Assembly: GCF_013205055.1 (NCBI RefSeq)
Contig: NZ_JABMLF010000001.1
Location: 992,001-1,056,000 of the forward strand
Reading direction: 5' to 3'
Source of the DNA: Rathayibacter sp. VKM Ac-2856
GTDB taxonomy: Bacteria; Actinomycetota; Actinomycetes; Actinomycetales; Microbacteriaceae
DNA: 64,000 bases
A model generated the notes under the pieces. It was not told the DNA's origin. It worked only from the letters and a program-made list of their open reading frames with translations, and searched no databases. Shown here piece by piece: positions 15,552 through 24,014 of the stretch. A program made the position numbers and the translations under genes. Numbering within the stretch: position 1 is the first letter of the stretch; the number at the start of each line of letters is the position of its first letter.

Positions 15552-18500
15552 GTGTCGAGCCAGTTGACCGGAGCGGGAACAGATCAGGGCTCGGAGGACT
15601 TCGGGGCCAACGAGTGGCTGGTGGAGGAGCTGTACGAGCAGTACAGCGCCGACCGGGCGTCCGTGGACGAGTCCTGGTGGCCGATCCTGGAGCGCTACGG
15701 CAAGCAGCTCGGCGGTGCCGCACCCGCCGCGGCGGCGCCCGCCGCCGAGGCCCCGGCTCCCGCGAAGGAGGCCGTCGCCGAGCGCGTGTCGACGAGCGCG
15801 GGCGGAGCGGTGAGCCACCCGGCCACGTCCGCGACCAGCACGGCGAGGACCACCTCGAAGCAGCCCAAGCCGCAGCCGATCCCGGCGGACGCTCCCGTGA
15901 GCAAGCCCGCCGAGGAGACCGCCGCCGTCGAGGAGGACGTCGTCTCGCCGCTGCGCGGCATGGCCAAGAGCCTCGCGACGAACATGGACGCGAGCCTGTC
16001 GATCCCGACGGCCACGAGCGTCCGCACCATCCCGGCGAAGCTGATGATCGACAACCGCATCGTCATCAACAATCACCTGCGCCGCACCCGCGGCGGCAAG
16101 GTCTCCTTCACCCACCTCATCGGCTGGGCGCTGATCCGCGCGCTGAAGGACTTCCCGAGCCAGAACGTCTACTACGACGAGCCCGACGGCAAGCCCTCGG
16201 TCGTCGCCCCGGCGCACGTCAACCTCGGCATCGCGATCGACATGCCCAAGCCCGACGGCACCCGCGCCCTGCTCGTCCCGAGCATCAAGCGCGCCGACAC
16301 GCTGAGCTTCACCGCCTACCTCGCCGCCTACGAGGACCTCGTCAAGCGCGCCCGCGGCAACAAGCTCGTCGCCGGCGACTTCGCCGGGACCACCCTCTCG
16401 CTGACCAACCCCGGCGGCATCGGCACCGTGCACTCCGTGCCGCGGCTGATGAAGGGCCAGGGCTGCATCATCGGCGCCGGCGCCCTCGAGTACCCGGCCG
16501 AGTTCCAGGGCTCCTCGGAGAAGACCCTCGTCGAGCTCGGCATCGGCAAGACCATCACGCTGACCTCGACCTACGACCACCGCGTCATCCAGGGCGCGGG
16601 CTCGGGCGAGTTCCTCAAGATCGTGCACGAGCTGCTGCTCGGCAAGCGCGGCTTCTACGAGGACATCTTCTCGGCGCTGCGCATCCCCTACGACCCGATC
16701 CACTGGTCGACCGACATCGCCGTCGACCTCGCCGAGCGCGTCTCGAAGACCTCCCGCGTGCAGGAGCTCATCAACTCGTTCCGCGTCCGCGGCCACCTGA
16801 TGGCCGACGTCGACCCGCTCGAGTACGTCCAGCGCTCGCACCCCGACCTCGCCATCGAGAGCCACGGCCTCACCTTCTGGGACCTCGACCGCGAGTTCGT
16901 CACCGACGGGTTCGGCGGCTCGCGCCAGCTCAAGCTGCGCGACATCCTCGGCATCCTCCGCGACTCCTACTGCCGCACCGTCGGCGTGGAGTACATGCAC
17001 ATCCAGGACCCGGAGCAGCGCGCCTGGATGCAGCAGAAGCTCGAGCGCGGCTACGAGAAGCCGGGCCACGACGAGCAGCTGCGCATCCTCGGCCGCCTGA
17101 ACGAGGCCGAGGCGTTCGAGACCTTCCTGCAGACGAAGTACGTCGGCCAGAAGCGCTTCTCGCTCGAGGGCGGCGAGTCGCTGATCGCGCTGCTGGACGC
17201 CGTCCTGCAGGGCGCCGCCGACGCGGACCTCGACGAGGTCGCCATCGGCATGGCCCACCGCGGCCGCCTCAACGTGCTGACCAACATCGCCGGCAAGACC
17301 TACGGCCAGATCTTCCGCGAGTTCGAGGGCACCCAGGACCCCAAGACGGTCCAGGGCTCGGGCGACGTGAAGTACCACCTCGGCACCGAGGGCACCTTCC
17401 GCGGTTCGGCCGGCGAGGAGATCCCCGTCTACCTCGCGGCGAACCCGTCGCACCTCGAGGCCGTGAACGGCGTGCTCGAGGGCATCGTCCGCGCCAAGCA
17501 GGACCGCAAGCCCATCGGCACCTTCACGACCCTGCCGATCCTCGTCCACGGCGACGCGGCGATGGCCGGTCAGGGCGTGGTCGTCGAGGGCCTGCAGATG
17601 TCGCAGCTGCGCGCGTACCGCACCGGCGGCACCATCCACATCAACATCAACAACCAGGTCGGCTTCACCACGCCGCCGCACGAGGCCCGCACGTCGATCT
17701 ACTCGACGGACATGGCGAAGACGATCCAGGCCCCGATCTTCCACGTGAACGGGGACGACCCCGAGGCCGTCGTGCACGTCGGCCAGCTGGCCTTCGAGTA
17801 CCGCCAGCGGTTCAACCGCGACGTGGTCATCGACCTCATCTGCTACCGCCGCCGCGGTCACAACGAGGGCGACGACCCCTCGATGACCCAGCCGCTGATG
17901 TACAGCCTGATCGAGGCCAAGCGCTCGGTGCGCAAGCTCTACACCGAGGCGCTCGTCGGTCGCGGCGACATCACCGAGGAGGAGTACGACCGGGCGCACC
18001 AGGACTTCCAGGACCGCCTCGAGCGCGCCTTCGCCGAGACGCACGCCGCGCAGACCGGCGCGATCCCGGTGATCACCGCCGACGGCGACTCCGTGGCCGA
18101 CCTCGAGCTGCCCGATGCGCAGCAGGGCGAGGACTACCCGGGCGAGCCGGAGTCGACCGGCGTCAAGGCCGAGGTCGTCACCCGCATCGGCGACGCGTTC
18201 AACTCGCCGCCCGAGGGCTTCACCGTGCACCCGAAGCTGCAGCAGCTGCTGACCAAGCGCCAGGAGATGAGCCGCTCGGGCTCGATCGACTGGGCGTTCG
18301 GCGAGCTGCTCGCGCTGGGCTCGCTCCTGCTCGAGGACACCCCGGTGCGCCTCGTCGGCCAGGACACGCGCCGCGGCACCTTCGTCCAGCGCCACGCGGT
18401 GCTGCACGACCGCGAGAACGGCCAGGAGTGGCTGCCGCTGATGAACCTGTCGGACCAGCAGGCCCGGCTCTGGATCTACGACTCGCTGCTCTCGGAGTAC

Positions 18501-19304
18501 GCGGCGATGGCGTTCGAGTACGGCTACTCGGTCGAGCGGCCCGACTCGCTCGTGCTCTGGGAGGCCCAGTTCGGCGACTTCGCCAACGGCGCCCAGATCG
18601 TCATCGACGAGTTCATCTCCTCGGCCGAGCAGAAGTGGGGCCAGCGCTCGTCGCTCGTGCTGCTGCTCCCGCACGGCTACGAGGGCCAGGGCCCGGACCA
18701 CTCCTCCGCCCGCATCGAGCGCTACCTGCAGATGTGCGCCGAGCGGAACATGACGGTCGCGCGCCCCTCGACGCCGGCGTCGTACTTCCACCTGCTGCGC
18801 CGCCAGGCGTACTCGCGCCCGCGACGTCCGCTGGTGGTCTTCACGCCGAAGGCGATGCTGCGCCTCCGTGGGGCGTCGAGCGCCGTCGAGGACTTCACCT
18901 CGGGCCGCTTCGAGCCCGTGATCGACGACGCCCGTGTCCAGGACGCGTCGGCCGTGACCCGGGTGCTGCTGCACGCGGGCAAGGTGCACTACGACCTCAA
19001 GGCCGAGCTGGAGAAGAAGCCGGACGCCGGCGTCGCGCTGGTGCGCCTCGAGCAGTACTACCCGGCGCCGACCGAGGAGCTGCGCGCGATCGCCGCGCGC
19101 TACCCGAACGCGGAGTTCGTCTGGGTGCAGGACGAGCCCGAGAACCAGGGCGCCTGGCCGTTCATCGCGCTGAACGTCGCTCCGCAGCTCGACCGCCCGG
19201 TGCGCGTCGTCTCCCGTCCCGCTGCGGCCTCCCCCGCGGCCGGCTCGGCGAAGCGCCACGCCTCCGAGCAGGCCGACCTCCTGGCCCGCGCCCTGCAGCG
19301 CTGA
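15552..19304 (+). CDS. kgd: Multifunctional 2-oxoglutarate dehydrogenase E1 / succinyltransferase E2 (Kgd/OdhA)
   Basis: 1250 residues from the GTG of VSSQLTGAG. An N-terminal helix typical of OGDH E1 (EWLVEELYEQYSADRASVDE) is followed by an Ala/Pro linker. An E2-type catalytic domain lies at about 125-375 (STYDHRVIQGAGSGEFL, with the acyltransferase His). The thiamine-diphosphate E1 part covers about 400-1250 (GMAHRGRLNVL, HGDAAMAGQGVV, INNQVGFTT, CYRRRGHNEGDDPS, LLLPHGYEGQGPDHSSAR). This fused design without a lipoyl domain is the actinobacterial form; it makes succinyl-CoA, or succinate semialdehyde when uncoupled, in the TCA cycle. GarA-type regulation may apply but is not visible here. 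Confidence 0.95.
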   Translation: MSSQLTGAGTDQGSEDFGANEWLVEELYEQYSADRASVDESWWPILERYGKQLGGAAPAAAAPAAEAPAPAKEAVAERVSTSAGGAVSHPATSATSTARTTSKQPKPQPIPADAPVSKPAEETAAVEEDVVSPLRGMAKSLATNMDASLSIPTATSVRTIPAKLMIDNRIVINNHLRRTRGGKVSFTHLIGWALIRALKDFPSQNVYYDEPDGKPSVVAPAHVNLGIAIDMPKPDGTRALLVPSIKRADTLSFTAYLAAYEDLVKRARGNKLVAGDFAGTTLSLTNPGGIGTVHSVPRLMKGQGCIIGAGALEYPAEFQGSSEKTLVELGIGKTITLTSTYDHRVIQGAGSGEFLKIVHELLLGKRGFYEDIFSALRIPYDPIHWSTDIAVDLAERVSKTSRVQELINSFRVRGHLMADVDPLEYVQRSHPDLAIESHGLTFWDLDREFVTDGFGGSRQLKLRDILGILRDSYCRTVGVEYMHIQDPEQRAWMQQKLERGYEKPGHDEQLRILGRLNEAEAFETFLQTKYVGQKRFSLEGGESLIALLDAVLQGAADADLDEVAIGMAHRGRLNVLTNIAGKTYGQIFREFEGTQDPKTVQGSGDVKYHLGTEGTFRGSAGEEIPVYLAANPSHLEAVNGVLEGIVRAKQDRKPIGTFTTLPILVHGDAAMAGQGVVVEGLQMSQLRAYRTGGTIHININNQVGFTTPPHEARTSIYSTDMAKTIQAPIFHVNGDDPEAVVHVGQLAFEYRQRFNRDVVIDLICYRRRGHNEGDDPSMTQPLMYSLIEAKRSVRKLYTEALVGRGDITEEEYDRAHQDFQDRLERAFAETHAAQTGAIPVITADGDSVADLELPDAQQGEDYPGEPESTGVKAEVVTRIGDAFNSPPEGFTVHPKLQQLLTKRQEMSRSGSIDWAFGELLALGSLLLEDTPVRLVGQDTRRGTFVQRHAVLHDRENGQEWLPLMNLSDQQARLWIYDSLLSEYAAMAFEYGYSVERPDSLVLWEAQFGDFANGAQIVIDEFISSAEQKWGQRSSLVLLLPHGYEGQGPDHSSARIERYLQMCAERNMTVARPSTPASYFHLLRRQAYSRPRRPLVVFTPKAMLRLRGASSAVEDFTSGRFEPVIDDARVQDASAVTRVLLHAGKVHYDLKAELEKKPDAGVALVRLEQYYPAPTEELRAIAARYPNAEFVWVQDEPENQGAWPFIALNVAPQLDRPVRVVSRPAAASPAAGSAKRHASEQADLLARALQR

Positions 19305-19313
19305 CCCGCGGCT

Positions 19314-19337
19314 CGGGCCGCCCACCCGGGCGGCCCG
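19314..19337 (+). terminator. Hairpin terminator after kgd
   Basis: A perfect 10-bp stem (CGGGCCGCCC at 19314-19323 with 19328-19337) and a 4-nt loop, ten bases after the kgd stop. Confidence 0.65.
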
Positions 19338-19347
19338 GCCTGCACCA

Positions 19348-19369
19348 CGACCTCCGGCTCGTCGGATCC
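19348..19369. repeat. Left flank copy of the CGACCTCCGGCTCG motif
   Basis: This 22-base stretch nearly matches (one base short) the arms of the inverted repeat at 20367-20433, placing related elements on both sides of the 102-bp array. Confidence 0.55.
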
Positions 19370-19430
19370 CCGGATCCGGCGGGCCGTTCGTCGTTCCGCC
19401 CCGACCCGCCGCCCCGCGCCGGCCCCCGAC

Positions 19431-20348
19431 CACCTCCGGCACGCGAAACCACCCTTGGCACGCGAGAACAGCCCGATCCCGCGAGCCCGACGCCATTCCA
19501 CGAGCCGAACCTCGACCGGCGACAGCGCAGACCACCTCCGGCACGCGAAACCACCCCGGGCACGCGAAAAGAGACCAATCCCGCGAGCCCGACGTCATTT
19601 CACGAGCCCGAGCTCACCCCGCGACGGCCCGGAGCACCTCGGGCACGCGAAACCACCTCCGGCACGCGAAAACAGGCCGATTCAGCGAGCCCGACGTCAC
19701 TTCACGAGCCGAACCTCGACCAATAGCAGCGCTGATCACTTCCGGCACGCGAAACCACCCTTGGCACGCGAGAACAGCCCGATCCCGCGAGCCCGACGTC
19801 ATTTCACGAGCCGAACCTCGACCGGTGACAGCCCGGACCACCTCCGGCACGCGAAACCACCTCCGGCACGCGAAAACAGGCCGATCCTGCGAGCCCGACG
19901 TCATGTCACGAGCCCGAGCTCACCCCGCGACGGCCCGGAGCACCTCCGGCACGCGAAACCACCTCCGGCACGCGAGAACAGGCCGATTCGGCGAGCCCAA
20001 CCTCAATTCACGAGCCGAACCTCGACCAATAGCAGCGCTGATCACTTCCGGCACGCGAAACCACCCTTGGCACGCGAGAACAGCCCGATCCCGCGAGCCC
20101 GACGTCATTTCACGAGCCGAACCTCGACCGGTGACAGCCCGGACCACCTCCGGCACGCGAATCCACCCCCGGCACGCGAAAAGAGACCAATCCCGCGAGC
20201 CCGACGTCATTTCACGAGCCCGAGCTCACCCCGCGACGGCCCGGAGCACCTCCGGCACGCGAAACCACCTCCGGCACGCGAGAACAGGCCGATTCCGCGA
20301 GCCCGAGGTCACTTCACGAGCCGAACCTCACCTCGCGATAGAACGAGC
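19431..20348. repeat. Higher-order tandem array: nine units of exactly 102 bp in three A-B-C sets of 306 bp
   Basis: Units begin CAC(C/T)TCCGGCACGCGAAA at 19431, 19533, 19635, 19737, 19839, 19941, 20043, 20145 and 20247, with no indel in any. Type A has CCCTTGGCACGCGAGAACAG, type B ends GCTCACCCCGCGACGGCC, and the first two type C units end CAATAGCAGCGCTGAT. The order is ABCABCABC. The A units at 19737 and 20043 are identical over all 102 bases, and identity extends to about 155 bases. Each unit holds two GGCACGCGA boxes. The array is visibly richer in A and T than its neighbours. Because 102 is a multiple of three, several frames stay open on both strands; I do not annotate these as genes. 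Confidence 0.92.
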
Positions 20349-20366
20349 CACCTTCGGCAGGTGGAA

Positions 20367-20433
20367 CGACCTCCGGCTCGCCGGAATCCGCGGCTCACGG
20401 GAGCCGGACGGGATTCCGACGAGCCGGAGGTCG
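20367..20433. terminator. 23-bp inverted repeat at the end of the array; likely terminator of sigR-rsrA
   Basis: Arms 20367-20389 and 20411-20433 pair over 23 bases with one mismatch around a 21-nt loop. It starts 25 bases after the rsrA stop on the minus strand. It also forms a degenerate tenth array unit (starting at 20349), so it may be both repeat remnant and terminator. Confidence 0.6.
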
Positions 20434-20457
20434 TCGAACGTGGGAGTGCGGTGAGCG

Positions 20458-20724
20458 CTAGACGCGCGCCGTCGCCGCGGCGGCGTGGCCGGCCTGCGCG
20501 TCACGCAGCATGCCGAGCACCTGGGCGCGCAGGTCCTCGGGCGCGGTCTCCTTGCAGGCGCGCTGGACCGCGACGGTCAGCACGACGCCGACCTTCGCCT
20601 CACCGGAGCAGTCGGGGCAGTTCGCCATGTGCTCGCGGATGTCGGCGGCGTCCTCCTTGCACAGCTCGTTGTGGAGGTACTCCTCGAGCTCGGCCTTCGC
20701 CTTCGTGCAGCCGCAGTCGGTCAT
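20458..20724 (-). CDS. rsrA: RsrA-type zinc anti-sigma factor
   Basis: 88 residues with the ZAS motif HMANCPDC (HxxxCxxC) at about 32-39, an upstream LHNELCKED helix that carries another Cys, and an early DCGC pair. RsrA/RshA proteins hold the sigma factor while reduced; disulfide stress expels zinc and releases it. The ATG overlaps the sigma stop (ATGA), the usual sigR-rsrA coupling. Stop (TAG) is followed by a long inverted repeat likely to end transcription. The partner is the sigma factor directly upstream. Confidence 0.88.
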   Translation of the reverse strand: MTDCGCTKAKAELEEYLHNELCKEDAADIREHMANCPDCSGEAKVGVVLTVAVQRACKETAPEDLRAQVLGMLRDAQAGHAAAATARV

Positions 20725-21437
20725 TTCGTGCTCCCGGTGGTGAAAGCGGCGCGGAACCCGCGCTCGCGTGCGTAGTCGGTGAGTCGTTCGCGCAGCATGC
20801 GCCGGCCGCGGTGCAGCCGGCTCATGACGGTCCCGACGGGGGTCTTCATGATGTCCGCGATCTCCTGGTAGGAGAATCCCTCGACATCCGCGAAATAGAC
20901 GGCGAGCCGGAAGTCCTCCGGGATCGCCTGCAGGGCCTCCTTGACGGCGGTGTCGGGGAGGTGGTCGATCGCCTCGGCCTCGGCCGAGCGGCTCGAGGTG
21001 GCCGTGGTCGACTCGGCGCCGCCCAGCTGCCAGTCCTCGAGCTCGTCGATCGCGCTCTGATAGGGCTCGCGCTGCTTCTTGCGGTACGAGTTGATGAACG
21101 TGTTCGTCAGGATGCGGTAGAGCCACGCCTTGAGGTTCGTGCCCTGCTCGAACTGCTTGAACGCGCCGAACGCCTTCGCGAACGTCTCCTGAACCAGGTC
21201 CTGGGCGTCCGAGGGGTTCTTCGTCATCCGCAGCCCGGCCGCGTACAGCTGGTCGATGAACGGCAGCGCCTGCTGCTCGAAGAGCGCGCGCAGATCGACG
21301 GGCGCATCGGGGGCCGCGGTGTCGTCGAGCGACTCCTCGACGGTCTCCTCGATCGTCCGCTCCGCCTCCTCGGCGGCCGACGTCGTCGTCGGCGCCTCGT
21401 CGGCGGTGCTGGGGCGTGTGCTGTCGTCGCGAGTCAT
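20721..21437 (-). CDS. sigR: SigR/SigH-family ECF sigma factor (thiol-oxidative stress)
   Basis: 238 residues from the ATG of [10 protein letters not shown]. After a 50-residue acidic N-terminal tail comes sigma region 2 ([38 protein letters not shown]) and region 4 ([44 protein letters not shown]). It would direct RNA polymerase to GGAAT-N18-GTT promoters for thioredoxin and mycothiol genes. Such a promoter lies 140 bases upstream, supporting autoregulation. A longer frame to 21518 exists but has no added homology and would lie over the leader, so I reject it. Confidence 0.9.
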   Translation of the reverse strand: MTRDDSTRPSTADEAPTTTSAAEEAERTIEETVEESLDDTAAPDAPVDLRALFEQQALPFIDQLYAAGLRMTKNPSDAQDLVQETFAKAFGAFKQFEQGTNLKAWLYRILTNTFINSYRKKQREPYQSAIDELEDWQLGGAESTTATSSRSAEAEAIDHLPDTAVKEALQAIPEDFRLAVYFADVEGFSYQEIADIMKTPVGTVMSRLHRGRRMLRERLTDYARERGFRAAFTTGSTK

Positions 21438-21564
21438 CACACGCGATTCTAAGCCGCGACGCCGGATGCGGGTCGGTCGCGCCGAGAGGGGTCGCGCGAG
21501 GTCGATCGTCGCCGCCATGATGCCTCTCCTCCCGCCTGGACCTGCCGCCGGCGCGTTCGCCGAC

Positions 21565-21570
21565 TACTCT
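21565..21570 (+). promoter_or_regulatory. -10 element (TACTCT) for aroA
   Basis: Plus-strand hexamer eight bases before the ATG at 21579, giving a leaderless or near-leaderless message. It sits back to back with the sigR promoter. Confidence 0.4.
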
Positions 21571-21573
21571 GAC

Positions 21574-21599
21574 AACCGATGGTCTTCTCGCGTTATTCC
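21574..21599 (-). promoter_or_regulatory. SigR-type promoter (GGAAT-N18-GTT) reading toward sigR, inside the aroA start
   Basis: On the minus strand GGAAT (21599-21595) is followed after exactly 18 bases by GTT (21576-21574), the published SigR/SigH consensus. Transcription would start near 21567, giving a leader of about 130 bases. The -35 box lies in codons 6-7 of the divergent aroA. Confidence 0.7.
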
Positions 21600-22934
21600 G
21601 CTCCCGAGTTCGATCCGTACGGCGACGCCCGCGCGCTCCCCGGCGAGGAGGACTGGTCGGCGCCGTCCGCCGCCGGCGCCCTCGACGCCGTGGTCGAGCT
21701 GCCCGGCTCCAAGTCGCTGACGAACCGCGAGCTCGTGCTCGCCGCCCTCGCCGACGCCCCCTCCACCCTCCGGGCGCCGCTGCACTCGCGCGACAGCGCG
21801 CTGATGATCGACGGTCTGCGCTCCCTCGGCACGACGATCCGCGAGGAGGGGGCCACCGGCTCCTTCGGCGCCGATCTCGTCGTCGAGCCGGCCGAGGAGC
21901 TCCTCGGATCGACGACGATCGACTGCGGCCTCGCCGGCACCGTGATGCGCTTCCTGCCGCCCCTGGCCGGGCTCGCCCTCGGGCCGACCACGTTCGACGG
22001 CGACGCCTACGCCTACAAGCGCCCGATGGGCGCGACCATCGCCTCCCTCCGCTCGCTCGGCGTGGACGTGGCCGACGACGGCCGCGGCTCGCTCCCCTTC
22101 ACCGTGCACGGCTCCGGCTCCATCCGCGGCGGCGACGCCGTCGTCGACGCCACCCGGTCGAGCCAGTTCGTGTCGGCGCTGCTGCTGGCGGGCGCGCGGT
22201 TCGACGAGGGCCTGCGCCTGCGGCACGAGGGCGGGGCGCTGCCGAGCCAGCCGCACATCGACATGACGATCGCGGCCCTCGAGGCCCGCGGCGTGCGCGT
22301 TGACGCGTCGACCCCCGGTGCGTGGACGATCGCGCCGCAGAGCATCGCCGGCGCCGACGTGCTGATCGAGCCCGACCTCTCGAACGCCGCGCCGTTCCTC
22401 GCCGCCGCGCTCGTCACCGGTGGCACCGTCCGGTTCCGCCACTGGCCGGCCGAGACGACCCAGGTCGGGGCGCACCTCGAGCGGATCCTGCCGATGTTCG
22501 GCGCGCGGGTCGAGCGCGACGGCGACGACCTCGTCGTGCACGGCGGCGACGAGATCCTCGGCGTCGATCTCGACCTCTCCGAGGGCGGCGAGCTCGCTCC
22601 CGCCCTGGCGGCCCTCGCCGCGCTCGCGAGCGGCCCGAGCACCCTCACCGGCATCGGCCACATCCGCCACCACGAGACCGACCGCCTCGCCGCGCTCGCG
22701 ACCGAGATCAACGGGCTGGGCGGCTCCGTCACCGAGCTCGAGGACGGTCTGCGGATCGAGCCCGCGCCGCTGCACGGCGGTCGCTGGCGCACCTACTCCG
22801 ATCACCGCATGGCGCACGCCGGCGCGCTGATCGGCCTCGTCGTTCCCGGCGTCGCGATCGAGGACATCGCGACGACGTCCAAGACGCTCCCGCAGTTCCC
22901 CGAGCTCTGGACCGCGCTCGCGGGAGGGGTCTGA
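21579..22934 (+). CDS. aroA: 3-phosphoshikimate 1-carboxyvinyltransferase (EPSP synthase)
   Basis: 451 residues. Motifs are ELPGSKSLTNRELVLAALAD (phosphoshikimate binding), DCGLAGTVMRFLPPLAGLAL (PEP binding), ATRSSQFVSALLLAG, HYEP-type EPDLSNAAPFLAAAL, HIRHHETDRLAALATEI and YSDHRMAHAGALIGL. It joins PEP and shikimate-3-phosphate in aromatic amino acid synthesis in the cytosol. The start codons overlap the sigR promoter on the other strand. rsgA follows after three bases and bcp overlaps rsgA, so the three form an operon; aroA next to rsgA and sigR is the conserved actinobacterial arrangement. Confidence 0.95.
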   Translation: MVFSRYSAPEFDPYGDARALPGEEDWSAPSAAGALDAVVELPGSKSLTNRELVLAALADAPSTLRAPLHSRDSALMIDGLRSLGTTIREEGATGSFGADLVVEPAEELLGSTTIDCGLAGTVMRFLPPLAGLALGPTTFDGDAYAYKRPMGATIASLRSLGVDVADDGRGSLPFTVHGSGSIRGGDAVVDATRSSQFVSALLLAGARFDEGLRLRHEGGALPSQPHIDMTIAALEARGVRVDASTPGAWTIAPQSIAGADVLIEPDLSNAAPFLAAALVTGGTVRFRHWPAETTQVGAHLERILPMFGARVERDGDDLVVHGGDEILGVDLDLSEGGELAPALAALAALASGPSTLTGIGHIRHHETDRLAALATEINGLGGSVTELEDGLRIEPAPLHGGRWRTYSDHRMAHAGALIGLVVPGVAIEDIATTSKTLPQFPELWTALAGGV

Positions 22935-22937
22935 GCC

Positions 22938-24014
22938 GTGTCGTGGTGGACGGACAGCGGGCTCGATGCCGACGGAGTGCTCGACGACTTCGACGGCTAC
23001 GACGAGTCGGACGCGCGGGTGCGCCCGAACCCCAAGGGCACCAAGCCGCGGACGAAGAACCGCCCGGCCTACGAGGACGCCGAGGTCGCGATGGTGCTCG
23101 GCGTCGATCGCGGCCGCTACACGGTGATGATCGGCGACGGCACTCCGGAGGAGCACGAGTTCACGGCCGCGCGCGCGAGGGAGCTGCGCCGCCAGGCGAT
23201 CGTCGCCGGCGACCGCGTCGACGTGGTCGGCGACTCCAGCGGCGACGAGGGCACGCTCGCGCGGATCGTCCGGATCCGCGAGCGCTCGACCCTGCTGCGC
23301 CGCAGCGCCGACGACACCGACGCGATCGAGCGCGTGATCGTCGCGAACGCCGACCAGATGGTCTGCGTGGTGGCCGCCGCCGATCCGGAGCCGCGCACCC
23401 GGCTCGTCGACCGCTACCTGGTCGCCGCCTTCGACGCCGGCATCACCCCGATGCTCTGCATCACCAAGACCGACCTCGCCGATCCCGCGCCCTTCCTCCG
23501 CAACTTCGAGGGGCTCGATCTCCGGGTCTTCCTCTCGAGCCAGGACGAGCCGCCCGTCGACGAGATCGCCGAGGCGCTCCTCGGCCACGAGACCGTCGTC
23601 GTCGGCCACTCCGGGGTCGGCAAGTCGACGCTCGTGAACAAGCTCGTCCCCGACGCGCACCGGGCGATCGGCCGGGTGAACACGGTGACCGGTCGCGGCC
23701 GGCACACGTCCTCCTCGACGGTGTCCCTGCGCGTCGAGCGCGGTGACCGGCACGGCTGGGTGATCGACACCCCGGGCGTGCGCTCCTTCGGGCTCGGGCA
23801 CGTGAACACCGACAACATCCTCGGCGCCTTCACCACGCTCGCCGTGCTCGCCGAGGACTGCCCGCGCGGCTGCACGCACCTGCCCGACTCCCCCGACTGC
23901 GCGATCATCGAGGCGGTCGAGGGCGGGCTGCTCGGCGCGAGCGGGCCGGAGCGCCTCGACTCGCTCCAGCGCCTCCTGACCACCTTCGCCACCACCGACG
24001 GAAGCAGACGATGA
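22938..24014 (+). CDS. rsgA: Ribosome small-subunit-dependent GTPase A
   Basis: 358 residues from a GTG start three bases after aroA. An OB-fold N-terminal part (AMVLGVDRGRYTVMIGDG) precedes a circularly permuted GTPase with TKTD (G4), GHSGVGKSTLVNKL (P-loop), RHTSSST (G2) and DTPGVRSFGL (G3). The C-terminal zinc-binding knot is CPRGCTHLPDSPDCAI. The N-terminal 35-40 residues (DDFDGYDESDARVRPNPKG) are typical of actinobacterial members. RsgA helps late maturation of the 30S subunit. The stop overlaps bcp by four bases. Confidence 0.93.
   Translation: MSWWTDSGLDADGVLDDFDGYDESDARVRPNPKGTKPRTKNRPAYEDAEVAMVLGVDRGRYTVMIGDGTPEEHEFTAARARELRRQAIVAGDRVDVVGDSSGDEGTLARIVRIRERSTLLRRSADDTDAIERVIVANADQMVCVVAAADPEPRTRLVDRYLVAAFDAGITPMLCITKTDLADPAPFLRNFEGLDLRVFLSSQDEPPVDEIAEALLGHETVVVGHSGVGKSTLVNKLVPDAHRAIGRVNTVTGRGRHTSSSTVSLRVERGDRHGWVIDTPGVRSFGLGHVNTDNILGAFTTLAVLAEDCPRGCTHLPDSPDCAIIEAVEGGLLGASGPERLDSLQRLLTTFATTDGSRR

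Noticed and set aside
15614-19726. Second very long frame on the plus strand inside kgd, and a 1440-residue frame on the minus strand
   Set aside because: Shadow frames of kgd: composition is Arg/Pro or Val/Asp repeats and no motif is present, while the kgd frame carries all OGDH motifs.
19431-20348. CRISPR array
   Set aside because: Units are contiguous 102-bp tandem repeats without unique spacers, and no cas genes are nearby.
19455-21452. Long plus-strand frame running through the 102-bp array and antisense to rsrA-sigR
   Set aside because: It stays open because the repeat period is a multiple of three and because of the GC-rich antisense of sigR. There is no start signal and no conserved domain.
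20721-21518. Longer start for sigR at 21518
   Set aside because: The extra 27 residues have no sigma homology and would place the start beyond a good ATG, near the SigR promoter leader.
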